Made by a program: the position numbers and the translations under genes | From: JAVJSU01 sp040219275 | Lineage (GTDB): Bacteria; Chloroflexota; Anaerolineae; Aggregatilineales; Phototrophicaceae | Direction of reading: 5' to 3' | NCBI GenBank assembly: GCA_040219275.1 | Contig: JAVJSU010000061.1 | Span: 124,001 to 188,000, forward strand | DNA: 64,000 bases | Notes under the pieces: model-generated | Seen by the model: only the letters and a program-made list of their open reading frames with translations | Databases searched by the model: none | Told to the model about the DNA's origin: nothing | Shown: positions 63,660 to 64,000 of the stretch, one piece after another | Layout of the letters: each line of letters starts with the position of its first letter | Position numbering within the stretch: position 1 is the first letter of the stretch

Positions 63660-64000
63660 TCACGAGCCTGAATTTCCAGTTTCCGATTCATCCCCGGATG
63701 CCACTACTTCGATAACAATCGTTACTTCATCGCTGGATGTATTGTCCAGACGATAGGCAATCGCAGAAATGGGATGCCGTCCAATACTCGACGCGATCCA
63801 ATTCGTTTCTATCCTGAATTGCGTTTGCACTGGCTCGTCACCTTCAACTGAAGCACTCTGAAGCACCTCACCATCCACAAAGACATCAATGCGGGCAATA
63901 CCGGATGTCTGATCCTCCGCAAAAACATCAAGTGTGAGATCGAATCCTTCTACCACCTGTTGCCCATTTTCAGGGAATAGGATTTCCACATGCGGCAAAT
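63660..64000 (-). CDS. C-terminal part of a protein with Ig-like domain (start outside window)
   Basis: The frame is open to the right edge of the window. The visible 113 residues (HVEILFPENGQQVVEGFDLT, DVFAEDQTSGIARIDVFVDG, HPISAIAYRLDNTSSDEVTI) look like one bacterial Ig-like or fibronectin-type domain, commonly found in exported proteins, ending in an acidic tail. The stop is 13 bases before the next gene. The rest of the protein cannot be seen. Confidence 0.6.
   Translation of the reverse strand, partial: LPHVEILFPENGQQVVEGFDLTLDVFAEDQTSGIARIDVFVDGEVLQSASVEGDEPVQTQFRIETNWIASSIGRHPISAIAYRLDNTSSDEVTIVIEVVASGDESETGNSGS

Overview
The window looks like chromosomal DNA from a free-living bacterium of intermediate GC content, most likely a member of the Chloroflexota (Anaerolineae-like). 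This is inferred from the gene mix: a bacterial Elp3, many TPR, WD40 and NB-ARC proteins, secreted proteins with Thr/Pro-rich segments, and a DUF3090/SCO1664/phosphomutase-like trio known mainly from Actinobacteria and Chloroflexi. Genes are densely packed, mostly on the minus strand, with many 4-base ATGA overlaps and several GTG, TTG and even CTG starts. I see no phage, insertion sequence, CRISPR array or rRNA.

Layout. 1-8 kb: end of a pentapeptide-repeat gene, a GAF histidine kinase, a REPIN-like palindromic cluster, small DCC-family and DUF4230 genes, then a surface-polysaccharide operon (glycosyltransferase, GNAT, polyprenyl-phosphate sugar transferase, NUDIX). 8-18 kb: a WD40 protein and an extracytoplasmic/respiratory block on the minus strand, containing a hidden 44-residue membrane protein, a NorC-like dihaem cytochrome, a NorB-like protein that has lost its haem and metal histidines, a secreted propeller-like protein, a GSDH-type dehydrogenase, a prolyl oligopeptidase and a MauG/beta-helix fusion. 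18-25.5 kb: a Trm112-like protein, an NB-ARC/TPR protein and an operon carrying three different M42 peptidases.

25.5-35.5 kb: the most notable part. An operon runs from a DUF3566-like membrane protein through Elp3 to a gene interrupted by one in-frame UGA. Sequence and a hairpin immediately downstream indicate that the UGA encodes selenocysteine (a GrdB/PrdB-like selenoprotein with a UxxC motif). A Trm9-like methyltransferase is divergent from Elp3. Next come a J-domain protein, a nitrilase-family protein lacking its catalytic cysteine, an RluD-family pseudouridine synthase, a CcrM-like DNA methyltransferase, rsfS with a CTG start, and ndk.

35.4-43.4 kb: two very acidic, internally repetitive proteins (906 and about 1734 residues) built from short Trp-Leu motifs separated by acidic linkers, one with N-terminal and the other with C-terminal TPR-like helices. 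43.5-64 kb: a secreted propeller protein, Uma2 and DUF1963 genes, a TPR membrane protein, a 5'-nucleotidase, the phosphatase/DUF3090/SCO1664 trio, a phosphoesterase, a methyltransferase, an ECF sigma/anti-sigma/NUDIX operon, tRNA-Leu(CAA), a BTAD/NB-ARC regulator, a pair of related membrane proteins, an arginase-family protein, a lipoprotein and two further genes, the last cut by the window edge.
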